Shown here: piece after piece, positions 32,139 to 43,806 of the stretch
How positions within the stretch are numbered: position 1 is the first letter of the stretch
Layout of the letters: the number at the start of each line of letters is the position of its first letter
DNA from: Lyophyllum atratum
Lineage: Eukaryota > Basidiomycota > Agaricomycetes > Agaricales > Lyophyllaceae
Direction: 5' to 3'
DNA: 64,000 nucleotides
Assembly: GCA_014905825.1 (NCBI GenBank)
Contig: JACGCN010000005.1
Location: 2,480,001-2,544,000 of the forward strand
The notes under the pieces: model-generated
What the model saw: the letters and a program-made list of their open reading frames with translations, nothing else
Database searches by the model: none
Told to the model about the DNA's origin: nothing
Program-made: the position numbers and the translations under genes

Positions 32139-34578
32139 CTCTAGATCCTAAGCCTATACCAGGAATATAATATGAGTAAGGAGCGTGTATCCGCGACGGG
32201 GACCCGCGCGGAGGCCTGGAAGAGAGGGAGGGACGAGCAGAGATGGCTGTCGTGGACGAGGAAGAGAAGTCCAGAGTTGACAGCGTGAAAACTCGATCAC
32301 ATGGATCCAATCAAAAACATGCTGACATAAGCCCGTTTGATCGACCTGCCCGTCTGGTCCCGCCCTACCCGCGTATCATCAGTTTCATCTTTGTCTCTTC
32401 GATTTCGATGGCGAGTTGGTCGTCCATGCTTAGCTCTCCCTGTTCAATACTTCGACTGTGTTGACGCTGTTCTGCCTCTGATGCTAATTTGCTTCTATGC
32501 TAGACGTCCTCGAGCGGCGCTGGAGGCTACGACAACATAGCAAGTCTCAATGCTGGGCGTTAGGCACTTTTGCTTGAAGCCCAGACTTCCCTTGGTGCGC
32601 TCAAGGTGCAGGTCTAAGACCTCGGACGAGCACTGATACCCATCGTGATTCGTTACAGTCTCCCAGACAGGTACACGTTTCAGGTCCTAGGAGGTACAGT
32701 CGTCCCCGCCACTCTTTCCCGTACGACTGTCCTCCTCAACCAACCGCCGTGGCGTTGTATCGATGCACGTTCCAAATTTGTATTCATGTACTTGACGTTC
32801 ATTGGAGCACACACGCTCCGAAGTAAAGTCGGTATGCAGAGGAGGGCTGTCCCTTATCCGGAGACGCCTCTTCGAATCGTGTCCAGGGCAACGTATCATC
32901 CCCCGAGCCTTCCCAACCCGCTCGCCCCTCCACTCATACCCATACCCCGTAACGTAACTCCCACCTCTCATGGCATACTCTCCTCGCGCAACCCTAACCC
33001 TCTCTTCTGTCTTGTCCTCTCTTCTGGCCCTGGAGAGGAGGTGTTCAGCGCGAAGTTAAGGCTCGGAATGGTTCTCCACCACTCCAAGATGTCGTTTTGT
33101 GTTCGTGTTCTAATACGACCTTCGACCAGAGGCGGACGTTTTATCCTCCAGGAGAAGGGAGAGGCTCCGGTGGGCCGCTAATCGTTTCCCGAAAGTTGCC
33201 TTTTGTCACCGATTGCGCACTCTAGTAGAACCCGACTATTCCATCGCCACTGTCAGTGTGCAACGGGCGGCCTCCATACGTTATATCCCCCTGTATCCCC
33301 GGAGACTCTACCCACGGCCATTTTGCGACTCTCCTGACGAAGTCGTGCTGTACTCGACTTCATTTGGCTATGAGGCTTCTTTTGTCGTGGTTAACTGTGC
33401 GTACGTCGATGACATGGCAGGCCCGCATATACTGGAAGCGCTTGAGATACAGGACCTGACGAGACGTTCTGCCAATCATGACTCGTGTAGATCAAAGCGC
33501 GTGGAAGGTGTATTGCGCGTGTTATCGGGTGTAAGGTGTAATCATGGGCCTTAATGGGTACAGCTGCGGGCATTTTGGCTGGCGAGACGAGACGCAGGCA
33601 ACGGTACGAGACGCAAGAGATCCTCTCTTTCTGGACCTAATGGAACTTTTCTGCTGCAGTCACCTCTTGGCCAGTTCGCGCTTGAGTACGGAGCTGGGGT
33701 GGATCAGGGCAGGTCTTCTCATGCCCCTCGATTCGAGAACGGTTCTATGTATGTATCGAGTGAGCCCCCACTTTGCTCGCCGAGAGCACATCAAATCAAT
33801 TCTTGGATTATTTGGGGTTCTCTTTTGATTCAGGAAGCTGTTGGAGACGATTCTGCAAGCTTCGAACGGTCGTATATGGAACCTATCGTCGCTTTCATGT
33901 ATAACGGATACCATATGTAGCCCAGCTGACTCTGTTTGGTGGCGTGAAATGGTTTGCGGGCATGAATAGGTCCATAAATTCGACAGGTACCAAGTACAAC
34001 GTTGAGCGGGAGCAAACAAGACACTGTTGCAACCATGAATAGGATATACACGATGGAAATAAGCGTCACGACGCATGCGCCCCTCTGAGCGTCAATTATT
34101 CAGACTTGAGCAATTCGACTTGGGTGGGTGGGAAACTATTTTGGGTTAGGGTTAGTGCGGAAGGATCTAAATTGGGAACGTGACGTATATGCTGTCATCG
34201 TGACGACTGATGAGTTGCTTGACTTGGGCTTGGCGCTGAGTTTTGGGGTGACGTCTCATACTCAGTGCTGTCGACATCGGTAGGGGGTAGCTCTCTGGTA
34301 CACGAAGCAGGAAGAGCATTTCGAGCGGGGCAAGCGTAATGGACAGAAATAGCAACGAAGACGGTTGACAGTCGGCAGGACAGCGGGGAAGATCCGGTGA
34401 GGCGAGGACACAAGTCGCAGGGGACTGATCATGTCGAAGGGAGCAAGTTCCGAAACAAGAGATCTGAGAGAAAGCTGTGGAAAAGAATGGCACAAGCGTG
34501 ACAGGCAAACACGCCATACGTCCATAACCCACAACCCCCGTACCCCTCTTTCCCACCTCCTCCCCTCCACCACCCACC
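32139..34578. other. Gene-poor 2.4 kb
   Basis: Several 60-180 aa ORFs (for example 32645-33181 +) lack motifs, have mixed codon use and overlap others; none called. A short TTAGGGTTAG string near 34145 is too small to mean much. Confidence 0.35.
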
Positions 34579-35950
34579 ATGATTGTGACACTGACATCCC
34601 ACCAAACGATGGACCGCAACACCTCCGTCTCGCCCTCCCCATCCCGCCGCACGTCCTTTGGCAACGCCCTATCCGCCCTCGGCGCCAAGATCACCCGCAC
34701 GCTCAGCCGGGACGACTCGACACTCTCACCCGACTCCGAAACCATGTCCATCAGCACCATCGGGAGCACAGCCCAAGGTGCGTACAACGATTTCAAGTTC
34801 TGCAGAGGAGATGATGGTGGAAAGGAACATGAGGGAGCAGGGAAAGATAAGAGAGATAAGCAACTTGCGACTTATCATTGTTGCCGTGGTCTCCTTATCT
34901 CTAGGTGTACCCCTGCTTCCTTATCGTGCTCCCACCCCCTCCTTATATACCTCGTGCTTCTTCGCCCCATCTGATCCCCATGCCGTCCCCAGATCGCTCC
35001 CAATCCCGAGGCCGTGACGTCTACGTACGTCCCCCCCACTCCGTCCACCAAATACCCCAATCTGACCTCTCTCGTGGTATACAGCAGTCCTCTGGCCGCG
35101 GCGGGGCAGGCAACATCAGGCAAACCTCCGCCTCCCGCGACGCCCGCCCTTCAGACGGGCCCGACGACTTCTCCATCGTCCGCGGGCGCGAACCCCTCCC
35201 TGCCTCCCTCAAAGTTCGTCCCCTCCCCCTCCCCTCCCTTCCTTTCCTTACATGGTGTAATCCAACTTGCAGCAGACATTCTCCACAGGCCGAGGCGGCG
35301 CAGGCAACATCCGTTCGCCCTCGCGCGACCCCACGACACCTAACATCGCAGAGGAAGACACGGAGTTCATCCGCGCTCATATCGCTGCTGCTCATGACGG
35401 ACCCGTACGTCCTTGTCCTTTCCCTCTCCCCTCTTTCTCTCCCCCTCTCCCTCTCCCTTCTTCTCCCTCCCTCCTCCTTGGCGCGACTGACCGCTCCCTG
35501 CCTCCTGGTACAGCACTCCTCCGGCCGAGGCGGCGCCGGCAACATCTCGCGCTCCCGCTCCCGGGGCCCAGCCCTCTACACACAAACGCCCCCCACCTCC
35601 GGAACACCCATACGCTCGACGGGCCGCGGGGGCGTGGGCAACATGATTGATGAGGCTGCGGTGGAGGGCGAGGATGAGATTGTGGTGCTGCGTTTGCGTG
35701 AGGAGGAGGGGGCGGTGTGAGTCTCCCTCTTCCTCGACCCTTCCTCCTAGTACCCATACCGACTCATGCGTTGTTATCCTTTGATAGACACTCCACGGGA
35801 CGAGGGGGCGCTGCGAATATGACGCACTCGCCTGCACCGGGCATCGAGCGCCTCCCCTCGCCTCCTCGATTGGGGGAGTACGAGTCGACGGGCAGGGGTG
35901 GGGCGGGGAATATTGTGAAGGATAGGTCGAGGTCGGGGACGCGCACGTAG
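34579..35950 (+). CDS. PAR32-like (DUF3602) GRGG-repeat protein
   Basis: Six exons: 34579-34777, 34993-35024, 35085-35213, 35273-35404, 35514-35716, 35788-35950; 285 aa. The N-terminus is basic and Ser-rich (SPSPSRRTSFGNALSALG), then six copies of S(S/T)GRGG(A/V)(G/A)N(I/M) occur. This is the DUF3602 signature of yeast Par32/Amu1, a target of TORC1 signalling that inhibits ammonium transporters through PII-like GRGG motifs. Four repeats start within 2-4 codons of an exon start, and introns 2, 3 and 4 are phase 0, so the gene looks built by exon duplication. Two acceptors are NAGNAG (35081-35087 and 35271-35275), which would make Gln optional. The alternative start is 34609. Confidence 0.82.
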
Positions 35951-36469
35951 AGTGGGGTGGGTTGCTCGTCGTTGTGAATGTATTGTATTGTACTTGGTTG
36001 AGGTGGTTGTTGTACTATTACGTGTCTCAAAATCTTCGTTGCGTATGTATTATCTATTGTCCTGTCGATGAGTTGGAATCGTCGTACTTAAGTGGCTCGT
36101 GTGATGAGGGGTTTCCCGTCGTTGTATAATCACTTAAGGAGGGAGAGCCAGATGGGGAGAATCATATAGCATTCGTGGTATGTAGACCAGTGACAAAACA
36201 CATGCGATACTCAAATTGCAATGCTACACAAAGTGGGAGAACCCTGGAGCTCCTCCGCGAGGTGATCAGGGGACAACTCGAGATAATCGGGCATCACGTC
36301 CGAGTCGAGTTGGCGTTTATATCCCAAAGACATACATCCAAACCTCCGCTAGGGTGAGGGGGTGCCATGCGTACTGTATACGCGAGGAGACGGAGGGAAA
36401 GGGAGAAGCTGGGCTTGTACCGTGTCGTTGAACGTGCCTATGTATTAGGGGATTCGCTAAATCTGTAGA
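35951..36469. other. 3' flank, nothing recognised
   Basis: AT-richer downstream region of the PAR32-like gene. Confidence 0.35.
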
Positions 36470-37200
36470 TAAAGAGAGGAGGAGACGGACGTACCGTGCA
36501 TGCTGTGGGTCTACCACTGGTACTAGCGTAGGCAGCATATGGATCAAGACAGACCTTGGGGCCTGGGCAGAGAATCCGTATCGGACTTCCGGCTTCGTGT
36601 GAGAGCCGTTGCGATGCTATGAGGTTTTAGGGAGGGTAGAGTACGTCCTGGATGCGATGAGGAGAAGAAAGAAGGAGTGGTAGGCAGGGATAACGAGTCT
36701 ATAAGAGATGGGGCGTATCAAGGTAGGCGAAGTGATGATGTGACGGAAGGGTCCAGTTTCTCCAGGACTGCTGCGCGCGAAGCTATACCATGGTAGCCAA
36801 GCCTAGAACGACTTTCGCGACCAAACCGGACTTGAGGAATGTAGAGAGAGAGAGCAGGAGACGGGCGTGCGACTGTGCATGGTGTAGCTCTACCCCCAGT
36901 CCATTAAGTCAGACGTTGGGTGGCGACGGATCGGTATTGTACTTCCAGCTTCCTTGAAGGTCGTCTCTTGGGAGTCGCGTTGCTGTGGGGTTCCAGGAAC
37001 ATTAGAGTATGCTTGGATGCGATGACAGGAGAAAACAGACCCATAGGCGGGGAGTAGCGACTGCATAAGAGAAGGGGCGTATCATGGTACGCGAAGCGAC
37101 GATATGAAGGAAGCACACCGCTTTCTCTATTAACTGCTGCGCGCGAAGCTACTGTATACCATGAGGCAACCGAAAGCCGACTTCTAGACTCCCGAATAGA
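36470..37200. repeat. Diverged tandem duplication, unit about 365 bp, two copies
   Basis: Copies at about 36470-36840 and 36845-37200. Shared landmarks keep a 362-376 bp offset: GGATGCGATGA (36649/37013), GGGGCGTATCA (36709/37074) and CTGCTGCGCGCGAAGCT (36768/37134). Identity by eye is roughly 60-75 percent. No conserved reading frame spans the copies. Confidence 0.6.
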
Positions 37201-38939
37201 GGTGACGCATGAACTAGGCATCCATATCCAGGAGGAGGAGGCGCATAAGCCTTTCCGAAATAGCATCGCGACGCACCATAGGACCTAGGATAATCAACAA
37301 CTTGGAAACGACGCAGTAACAACTCGGAACAATAACGGGACATACGTCAAGGGTAGGTACTCCCTCCTCAGCCTCTTAGTCGGTGACGATCAAGCAGGCC
37401 TGTCATGGAACGCTGAGACCGCTGGCATTACTATGGTCTATCTTTTGAAGGCAGGATCCATCGGGAAGTTAAGGCCCGACCCAGGATGGACATATGAGAG
37501 ACGCGGTGAGAACGAGACGGTGGATTTGCAAATATAACGCCTCCATCTCTACTCCGGACGAGGACTGGAGGCAAATCTGGTGTGGTAGGAAGAGATGAAT
37601 GGGGCGTTGCTAGAGTTGGAAGCAGGACGGTCGGAGTGAACGGGCTGCGTGGCACAACCAGGACTCCCTTTGCGGCGCGAGAAGTGGGAGCTACAGTATC
37701 AGGAATGTCGTATTTGGTTTGGAGCAAATGACACTAGTGGTTGTGGCTACTGGGGAGGGATGAGACTGGGAATGGTCTTGGTTGAGGTCGCTTCCAGCCT
37801 TCTTGAGCTGCGAGCGTCGTGATTCGGATCATCGCAGGAGAAATTGGTTGGAGGCGTCCGAGAAACTCTACCTATCATCAGGGAGATACAGGATTCCCTG
37901 GACGTAGCGAAAGGTGTGAATTATAGTGTTAGGATAGTGAACGTGCGTACCTCAGCCTTTTGTAGGGTTGGCTCACGATAAGTTGACAAGCTGCAAGCAA
38001 TCGGTGGGTCTAGGTCATGAAAGCCTTGATTTCGTGATAATATGCCATGGCATACTATTAGTTCGTTTCTGGAGAAACATCTGCTCCCAGAGATGGTGGT
38101 TGCAGTCAGTCGGAAGCAAGCCTCCTGGATTGAATGCCGGTATTGTTGTCTAAGGTCAAGGGGACCAAATATCGGCGATCTCTGATCATTTTCGGAGTTC
38201 TTCGCTACTTCACCTTTGACGTCTTCTCAGACGACCATGCTCCCCGGGATATAACAGCAACTCTCAAATTAAAGGAAAGGTACGTGAACTTCTTCTGGAT
38301 CTAGGACCTATCAAATCCTGGCACCTGGCTGATCGATATCTCTAGTATTCACCTCCTCGCCAAGGTTTCTCCGCATTCTATAGCTCGATTTCGACATCAG
38401 CCTGGAAACTTCGAGGAGCTTCGGCTCTGTACCATTCACTTTGTGTCGCGTATTGCACTATCGCCCAGATACGCCTGTTTGGCTACTGATACCCATACCG
38501 GGTACCCATTCCACCGATTCGTGCTGGAAGTTTCTCCGTCGCTCTACATCGCGAGAAATAGCGTATCTTCATCGAATGCTCTGTCGCTCTGACGGTGGAT
38601 CAGCCTTTGAGCCGTTCGACTTATGTGGAGGAAAAGGCAAATCCGACTACCAAATCGTCCCTGTTCCCTCTCTGCACCCCCGTTCGGACTTTTCTCGTTA
38701 GTTTAACTGCTGAACTTCTCACGACCTTCTCGAGCAGATGAAATTCGCATCAATAGTGGAAACTTATCCTTCCTCCTGAAGATGGGTACCGCTTCCCATG
38801 ACGTTGCTGTATTTTCACCCCACCGGGCGAGTCTAGATCTATGTCCTCTCTTGGATATAGCTGATGTTTGCGGCCGCTAAACATACAATCCTGCAGCTTC
38901 CATACGTCCGCCTCGGTGGTGTACAAGCTGCACGCCGCG
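37201..38939. other. Gene-poor region
   Basis: Short ORFs only (a 98-aa minus ORF at 37431-37727 is unrecognised). No repeats or RNA genes seen. Confidence 0.35.
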
Positions 38940-39345
38940 TCGACTCTTACATGAGATTATCTCACTAGGGAGCGCTTGTTCGATTCAAGCGCGGGGCATA
39001 GGGCTGGGTTGTCGTACGTTTTCTTTTTCCTCCCAATGTTCGGTTCGTCTCAGCGTATGCGGCACGGTTACGATCCTCGAAACCTGCCCCACTCTAGGAG
39101 GAGACTCGTTCGACTCGACAGCGGGGCCATATTCTCTAACCTACGGTGTTTTACGTCAGGGCCCACTTTACTTCGCTATCACATACGCCCCACGCATACA
39201 TGGATCCGGACGGGGTTCGATATCATAACGGCCCGTTGGTGTAATGGATACACACCCCCGAGTTGCTTTGCAGAAGCAGGTGTGGTATGGATGGGGAAAA
39301 CCTGTTCGACTCAGGTGCAGGGCATGCAACCTTCATGTTGAAGTT
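38940..39345 (+). other. tRNA-like debris: three degenerate 3' halves and one tRNA-Arg-like body
   Basis: Three T-arm/acceptor-like strings occur about 100-220 bp apart: GCGCTTGTTCGATTCAAGCGC then GGGGCAT (about 38967-38999), CTCGTTCGACTCGACAGCGGGGCCAT (about 39106-39130), and CCTGTTCGACTCAGGTGCAGGGCA (about 39300-39323). The last is preceded by GCCCGTTGGTGTAATGGATACAC (39223-39245), a D-arm close to fungal tRNA-Arg, and followed by a T-run. The acceptor has two mismatches and no proper anticodon loop forms, so I regard these as pseudo-tRNAs or remains of a tRNA-derived SINE. Confidence 0.4.
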
Positions 39346-40035
39346 TTTTTTTCAATGTTATTACCCCTCTCGCCACCCATTATTCAAATATATTCCTCAG
39401 CCCAAAGTTACAGTAACTATCGGAAGACGTTTCAGCGCCGTTCGCCCTCATGGATCGAGCAATGAGGTTTTCCTCTCGTACAATCATCGTAACTTATATT
39501 TGACTAGATCATTACAGCAACTTATTGGTGTAACGTCCTCGCCGTGTAATGTTGCTGCTTACGAAACTCTTCCATGGTGAGATTGATACGAATTGCGCGG
39601 CGCGAGGCCAGGCAGGTTCGTGTCCTTCAGATCAGCGCCCACTTGTTCTTTGGCACAAACATCACATTCCTTGGAGAACACCCGTTCAATTAGAGAACAG
39701 GGAATCAGGGTTCATCGCACGGCTCCGCTTTTTCCTCTTTCCCAAGGAAAGAAAAAGGTTCGATTACGCCCATTCCGAGACCGGATTGCCGCACCCTTGT
39801 GTGTGAGCGTCGACGTCCGCCCGAAACCAACCGGAAAGCTTGTTTGTTACGTTGCCTCAACGGTCGCTCATAATCACACAGTTCTTGGTCCGCTTTGCTT
39901 CGATGAGTTCATTCTCGGGCCTCACTTACTCTACTTGAATTCCATCTACTAGACAGTGATTGTAAACATGTCGACGTTGATATTCGCAACCAGTTCCGAA
40001 TCAACCAAAATAGTCGCTGCGTTCCTGTTGAACCG
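39346..40035. other. No gene recognised
   Basis: 3' flank of the second proline-rich membrane gene; short unsupported ORFs. Confidence 0.35.
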
Positions 40036-40775
40036 TCAGTTATCGTATCTGTTCAACATGCAGCAAGAATGACGTGCGTTTGTGTGTGCGGGGGGCGGTG
40101 GTCCAGGAGGCTAGTCCAGTAGATGAGCGAATGGTTGCGTCATCGTGGAATTTGCTGGACTTACCGGTGCATACATATCCCGCGAAGACGGCGATGACTT
40201 CCAGATGAAAAGTATAAGCACCCGGAACCATATCAGTAAAAATGGGCGACGCACTGCGTTGTATGGCCCAGATCCATCAGCTTTATAGGGTGGTGGGGGG
40301 GCCGGTGTGTTCGGCGAGTCGTACCGGCTACTATGCTGTCGCTGTTGCTGCATAGGAGGACCGGGCCCAAATTGCTGCTGTTGAGGTGCACCCTGTCTCC
40401 GTGACGGATCTCGAAGAAGCGGTGGTTGGTGGTGTGACCTGAGTCTCAGGGTACCAAACGGTCCAAAAAATGGACCTCCGAACATAGGCATCGGACCACC
40501 ATAGATGTTCCCTGGTCCGATTCCACGGCGCGGGCCTCGCCGCGTAAATATACAGCAGAACAGAAGAATCAAGAGAAGACACGACACTCCTGATACCAAG
40601 GATGATGGTGATTTCGATGGTAGAAGACGGATGGTTAGGACACACCGACAACGATTCCCACTACGAGTCTGGCCGCAGTATTACCCCTACTTCTCCCAGG
40701 TACCTGAGCAGTGCTCAATGGGAGAAAGAAGAGACAGATCGCCGCCGTATAAGGTTGGTTGGTGGTAAGAGGCAT
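40036..40775 (-). CDS. Proline-rich single-pass membrane protein, copy 2
   Basis: Model: 40646-40775, 40255-40589, 40165-40197, 40036-40110; introns of 56, 57 and 54 bp; 190 aa. Signal peptide (MPLTTNQPYTAAICLFFLPL...), short ectodomain, membrane helix LVVGIVVGVSCLLLILLFCC split by intron 1 in the same place as in copy 1, basic RRGPRRG, then a Gln/Pro-rich tail: GAPQQQQFGPGPPMQQQ, TPAPPPPYKADGSGPYNA, YAPPPGPPPPAHTN. Reading past intron 2 would add a hydrophobic stretch not seen in such tails; splicing gives a continuous Pro-rich end. Start 40775 rather than 40820 because the TATA sequence is at 40822-40829. The PPPPY motif may bind WW-domain partners (inference). Confidence 0.72.
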
Positions 40776-40821
40776 GGAAGGCGCGATTATTGGTATTACG
40801 GTCTTACTGTCAGCTTCCAAG

Positions 40822-40845
40822 TTATATATGGCCTCGTGACGTCAC
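40822..40845 (-). promoter_or_regulatory. TATA element plus palindromic CRE-like site
   Basis: Same module as at 511-535: GTGACGTCAC (40836-40845), spacer GAGGCC, TATATAA-like tract (40822-40830), about 50 bp upstream of the chosen start. Conservation between paralogs whose flanks have otherwise diverged suggests selection. Confidence 0.6.
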
Positions 40846-41649
40846 CAACCGAACCATGCAAGTAAAGATACCGTGGCTCTTGCATCTACGACTCAACTTG
40901 AGAGTGGAAGTACGCAAAAGACACGCAGACGCTCTCTCGGGAACGTCGGTAAGTATACGCAAGCACGCTATCTCCATCTCCATGGATCTCAATTTCGACA
41001 TGCCAACGCCCGTCGCTGAGGCTTCCATTCCAAATTCCGTAGATCACGAAGGATAGGAATAAGCGAGGTAATGTATAGATGACGTGTTGGTGTGGGTGAG
41101 TGAAACGGAAGGAAAAAACGCGCGGTTTCACGAAGGAACAAAATAAAACGTGAAAGGTAACCTGGATGTCCCCAGCGACGCGCATGAGTACCAGCAAAAA
41201 GAGCCCGGCTAGTGTAATGGTACAGCTTCCTACGCTATTGTGGATCAACAAAACCGCAGAACTGACTTTGACATCTGACTCACTGTCATGACGCACAGCG
41301 TCAGCGCCCACGTAATACTATCCCGCCCCGACGGAGGAGCGATAAAGAGGAGGATAGGGTACAGCCGAACGGCGGAAAGAGAACGTCCCGCGAGCCGACA
41401 AAGGTTCGACCAAAAGTCGCAGATCATACACCATAATCTTCATACGATCCCCCGACTATTCTCCTCCGTGTACCACCCATGTCCATATCCGGAAGCAAGT
41501 GTAAGGACTCGCGTTTGCAGAGGCAGTGTAGTGCTGGATAGCAGAAGACGGGATGAAACGCCTCCGGAGACGCCATGGGGAATGGACGATGGGGCCAAGG
41601 TACTCCCTGCGTCCTCGTAGGCCTATCCGCTCCCCGAACGCTGCGCGCT
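40846..41649. other. No gene recognised
   Basis: Upstream region of the proline-rich gene and 3' flank of the degenerate copy at 41650; a GCCCGGCTAGTGTAATGGTAC string at 41206-41226 resembles a tRNA D-arm but has no partner halves. Confidence 0.35.
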
Positions 41650-42110
41650 ATGGTCCTGAGACGCCTCCAGGTCTTCTGCCAATGGCGCCAGAATTGGAGT
41701 CGAAGGCAGAGGTTCGGGTGGTGGGGGTAGTTCGGGTGATGATTGTGTAATGAATGTTTGGGAGTCTGACGTGGACTTGGCGCGGTACGGCGGAGGTTGG
41801 GCGAGGGTGATGATGGGTGAGGTGGAGGTCTTGTTGAAGGTCGCATTCGTGGAAATCGGGGGAGGGATACCGATTCATATAAGATGAGCATCGGGAAAGG
41901 AAGAACGCGGACGGGGACGAAGGTTGGGGGTGCTGCTGTTCGCGCGAGGAGACGCTTAGCTCAGATCGATCCGAATACGATATGACCGCCCTTCTTCCCT
42001 GCATAGCCTGTTTTGTGCGCTAGTTGGGAGAATTGCCCGACACTGGGATCGAACAGGGCCTCTCCAATTGTTAATTAGGGTACCAGGTATGAACGATTCG
42101 TGATTCATAA
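41650..42110 (-). pseudogene. Degenerate copy of unknown protein gene, paralog of 50890-51412
   Basis: The minus strand shares with 50890-51412 (+) a series of collinear blocks: RG.V....RA(I/M)..T.A..R.CREEGRSYRI.IDLS, then PQPSSPS, then (E/D)DLEA(S/A)QD. At DNA level GGGAAGAAGGGCGGTCATATCG and GACCTGGAGGCG.CTCAGGAC match nearly base for base. Here the first block runs into a stop directly after IDLS and the frames differ between blocks, so the copy looks broken, or has introns I cannot place. No known family. Confidence 0.45.
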
Positions 42111-42386
42111 GGATTTCTGGTGATCAAATAGCTGGGGTGACGTCTGAAGGGTATGGATCAGAGGCTAGTGGGCGGGAGCAAGACTTGCTGAGAAGATAAG
42201 AAAGGATGAGCGCTGGGGCCTTTTGAGGCGGACGATGTCTGTAGCCTGTGAGCAGGTTCGTGGCCAAGGACCATGCGGTGGTTTGAACGTTCGGTAAAGA
42301 TATATCTGTGGGGGAAGGCCGGTTTTGATCAGCAAGGGGTCGTCGAGCCGCGCATAGCAGACACACCTCGGCGCACCCCCCAAGTG

Positions 42387-42945
42387 GGATCTGGCGTTCC
42401 AACCCCTGCCGTCTCACATCCCTTTTGCAGGGGAGGAGGGCGCCATTCGTTCACTGGCTGTAGAGGTACAATATACACCTGTGAATGCAAAGGGTTCGGT
42501 TGAGACCAATGAAATGACATGGAACACAAGTAGAACTTACATTCAACCGTGCTGGACACGAGGCTGGCGGTGGGCAAACAGTGAGCAGGTGGTGATAGAT
42601 AAGTTTGGGAGTTTCAACTTGAACGTCGCCAGAAATCAACGAGATCAGATGACGCATAAGTATCAGGTGACTCTTTTGTTGATGGTGATCGGCGTCGCGC
42701 TGTGGCGCCGCCCTAACCTGACCACCACTCCGCCCGCTCGTCCCCAGCGTGTATTGGACAATCCACAGTACATATATAACGTATTTTCTATCTCTTTTGT
42801 GCAGTATATTAATACTAATCGACCTTCTTTGCGTTCACAGGTATACTTCCTCTGGCTATAGCTCAACGGACGGAACGGCGCCCTCCTCCCCTCCAAAAGG
42901 GATGCGAAACTGCGAGGGTAAGAACGGCAGACCCTCTGGTGAGGG
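42387..42945. repeat. Inverted repeat, arms about 72 bp (42387-42458 and 42870-42945)
   Basis: The arms are about 78 percent identical by eye, the core being CATCCCTTTTG.AGGGGAGGAGGGCGCC. The loop is about 410 bp without ORF. On translation the two arms give AVSHPF(C/W)RGGGR, so they may derive from a duplicated coding segment. No target site duplication was found at the outer ends. Confidence 0.5.
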
Positions 42946-43806
42946 GAGCCGCCATGGTGCGTCCGCTACGCTCTGCCCCATGACCGTTTGCTGACCATGT
43001 CGGCCTCCGTCGCAGATTCCCTATCGCTAGTCTCGGGCACCACACATTGCACTCCTCCACTCCAAACAGCATGTGAGACGTTCGCTTACGCCCAGGACCC
43101 CCGGATCCGCGTTTCCGCCCTTGACCACTTTGTTGGGTAAGATGACCGACGGCTCGCGCCTGTCTTGAGGGACGAAACTGGCGGGCACAGACCACATCGG
43201 ACTCCTTGGAAGCCGCCGACGAGGGGCGCCTTTCCTGCGTTGGCTTACGCGGACATGTCGGGTCCAAAACACCTGCGTCTCGGAGTTCCGATAGGCTTGA
43301 ACGACCGCCCAGAAGCGCTCCCGACTCGCACGCCGGCGTAGGGCCAAATACCTGCGACACGGCGGTACAACCCTCACGGCCGCAGCGGCGACCTTTCGGA
43401 CCGCCATGGGAGTCACGACCGCCGGGCCTTTGCCATGAGGGGGACTCGCAGCCGTGGAGGGGGCGACTCCTGTGGTGGACTGTGCGAGGTAGGAGTCGAA
43501 CTCCCACTGCGGAGTCTGCGGACCGACCTCAGGATTCCTCGCCAGGCCGCGTCCCGGCACCCCGCGTCGGAACACCGGACGACGGGCTCGTCGTCACTCA
43601 TCATCTTGTGTGTGCAGCCCATTCGGCGGACTAATATGCAGCGGTGTGCGGACCAGCTTTCTCGTTTGCGGGCAACAGGTCGGGGTCGTGCCGCCGCTGG
43701 GTGATCGACCGTAAAGGGCTCGGGGGTGTCGACCCATACCGTGGATTGCGCGGCGCTCTGGGAAGTGCACCTCGCGCTTGGGGTGCCGCCGCACTCGGCC
43801 GTGGAC
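42946..43806. other. GC-rich region with long but unsupported ORFs
   Basis: Minus ORFs of 214 and 182 aa and a plus ORF of 142 aa overlap in different frames; all are Arg/Pro/Gly/Ser-rich, as expected from GC-rich noncoding DNA, with no motif. Not called. Confidence 0.35.

Noticed and set aside
34140..34160. Telomere-like GGGTTAGGGTTAG
   Set aside because: Only about two units, no neighbouring repeats; too short to interpret.
39223..39323. Functional tRNA-Arg or tRNA-Cys gene
   Set aside because: D- and T-arms look right, but the acceptor has two mismatches and no anticodon loop with U33 can be formed with a normal intron; kept only as debris.
42033..42068. tRNA-like T-arm and acceptor on the minus strand (CCTGTTCGATCCCAGTGTCGGGC)
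   Set aside because: No 5' half is present, and the same stretch aligns collinearly with 50940-50975 in the duplicated unknown protein copy, so the resemblance is accidental.
42863..43575. Minus-strand ORFs of 214 and 182 aa
   Set aside because: Overlapping frames, all Arg/Gly/Ser/Pro-rich in GC-rich DNA, no domain, no intron signals that improve them.
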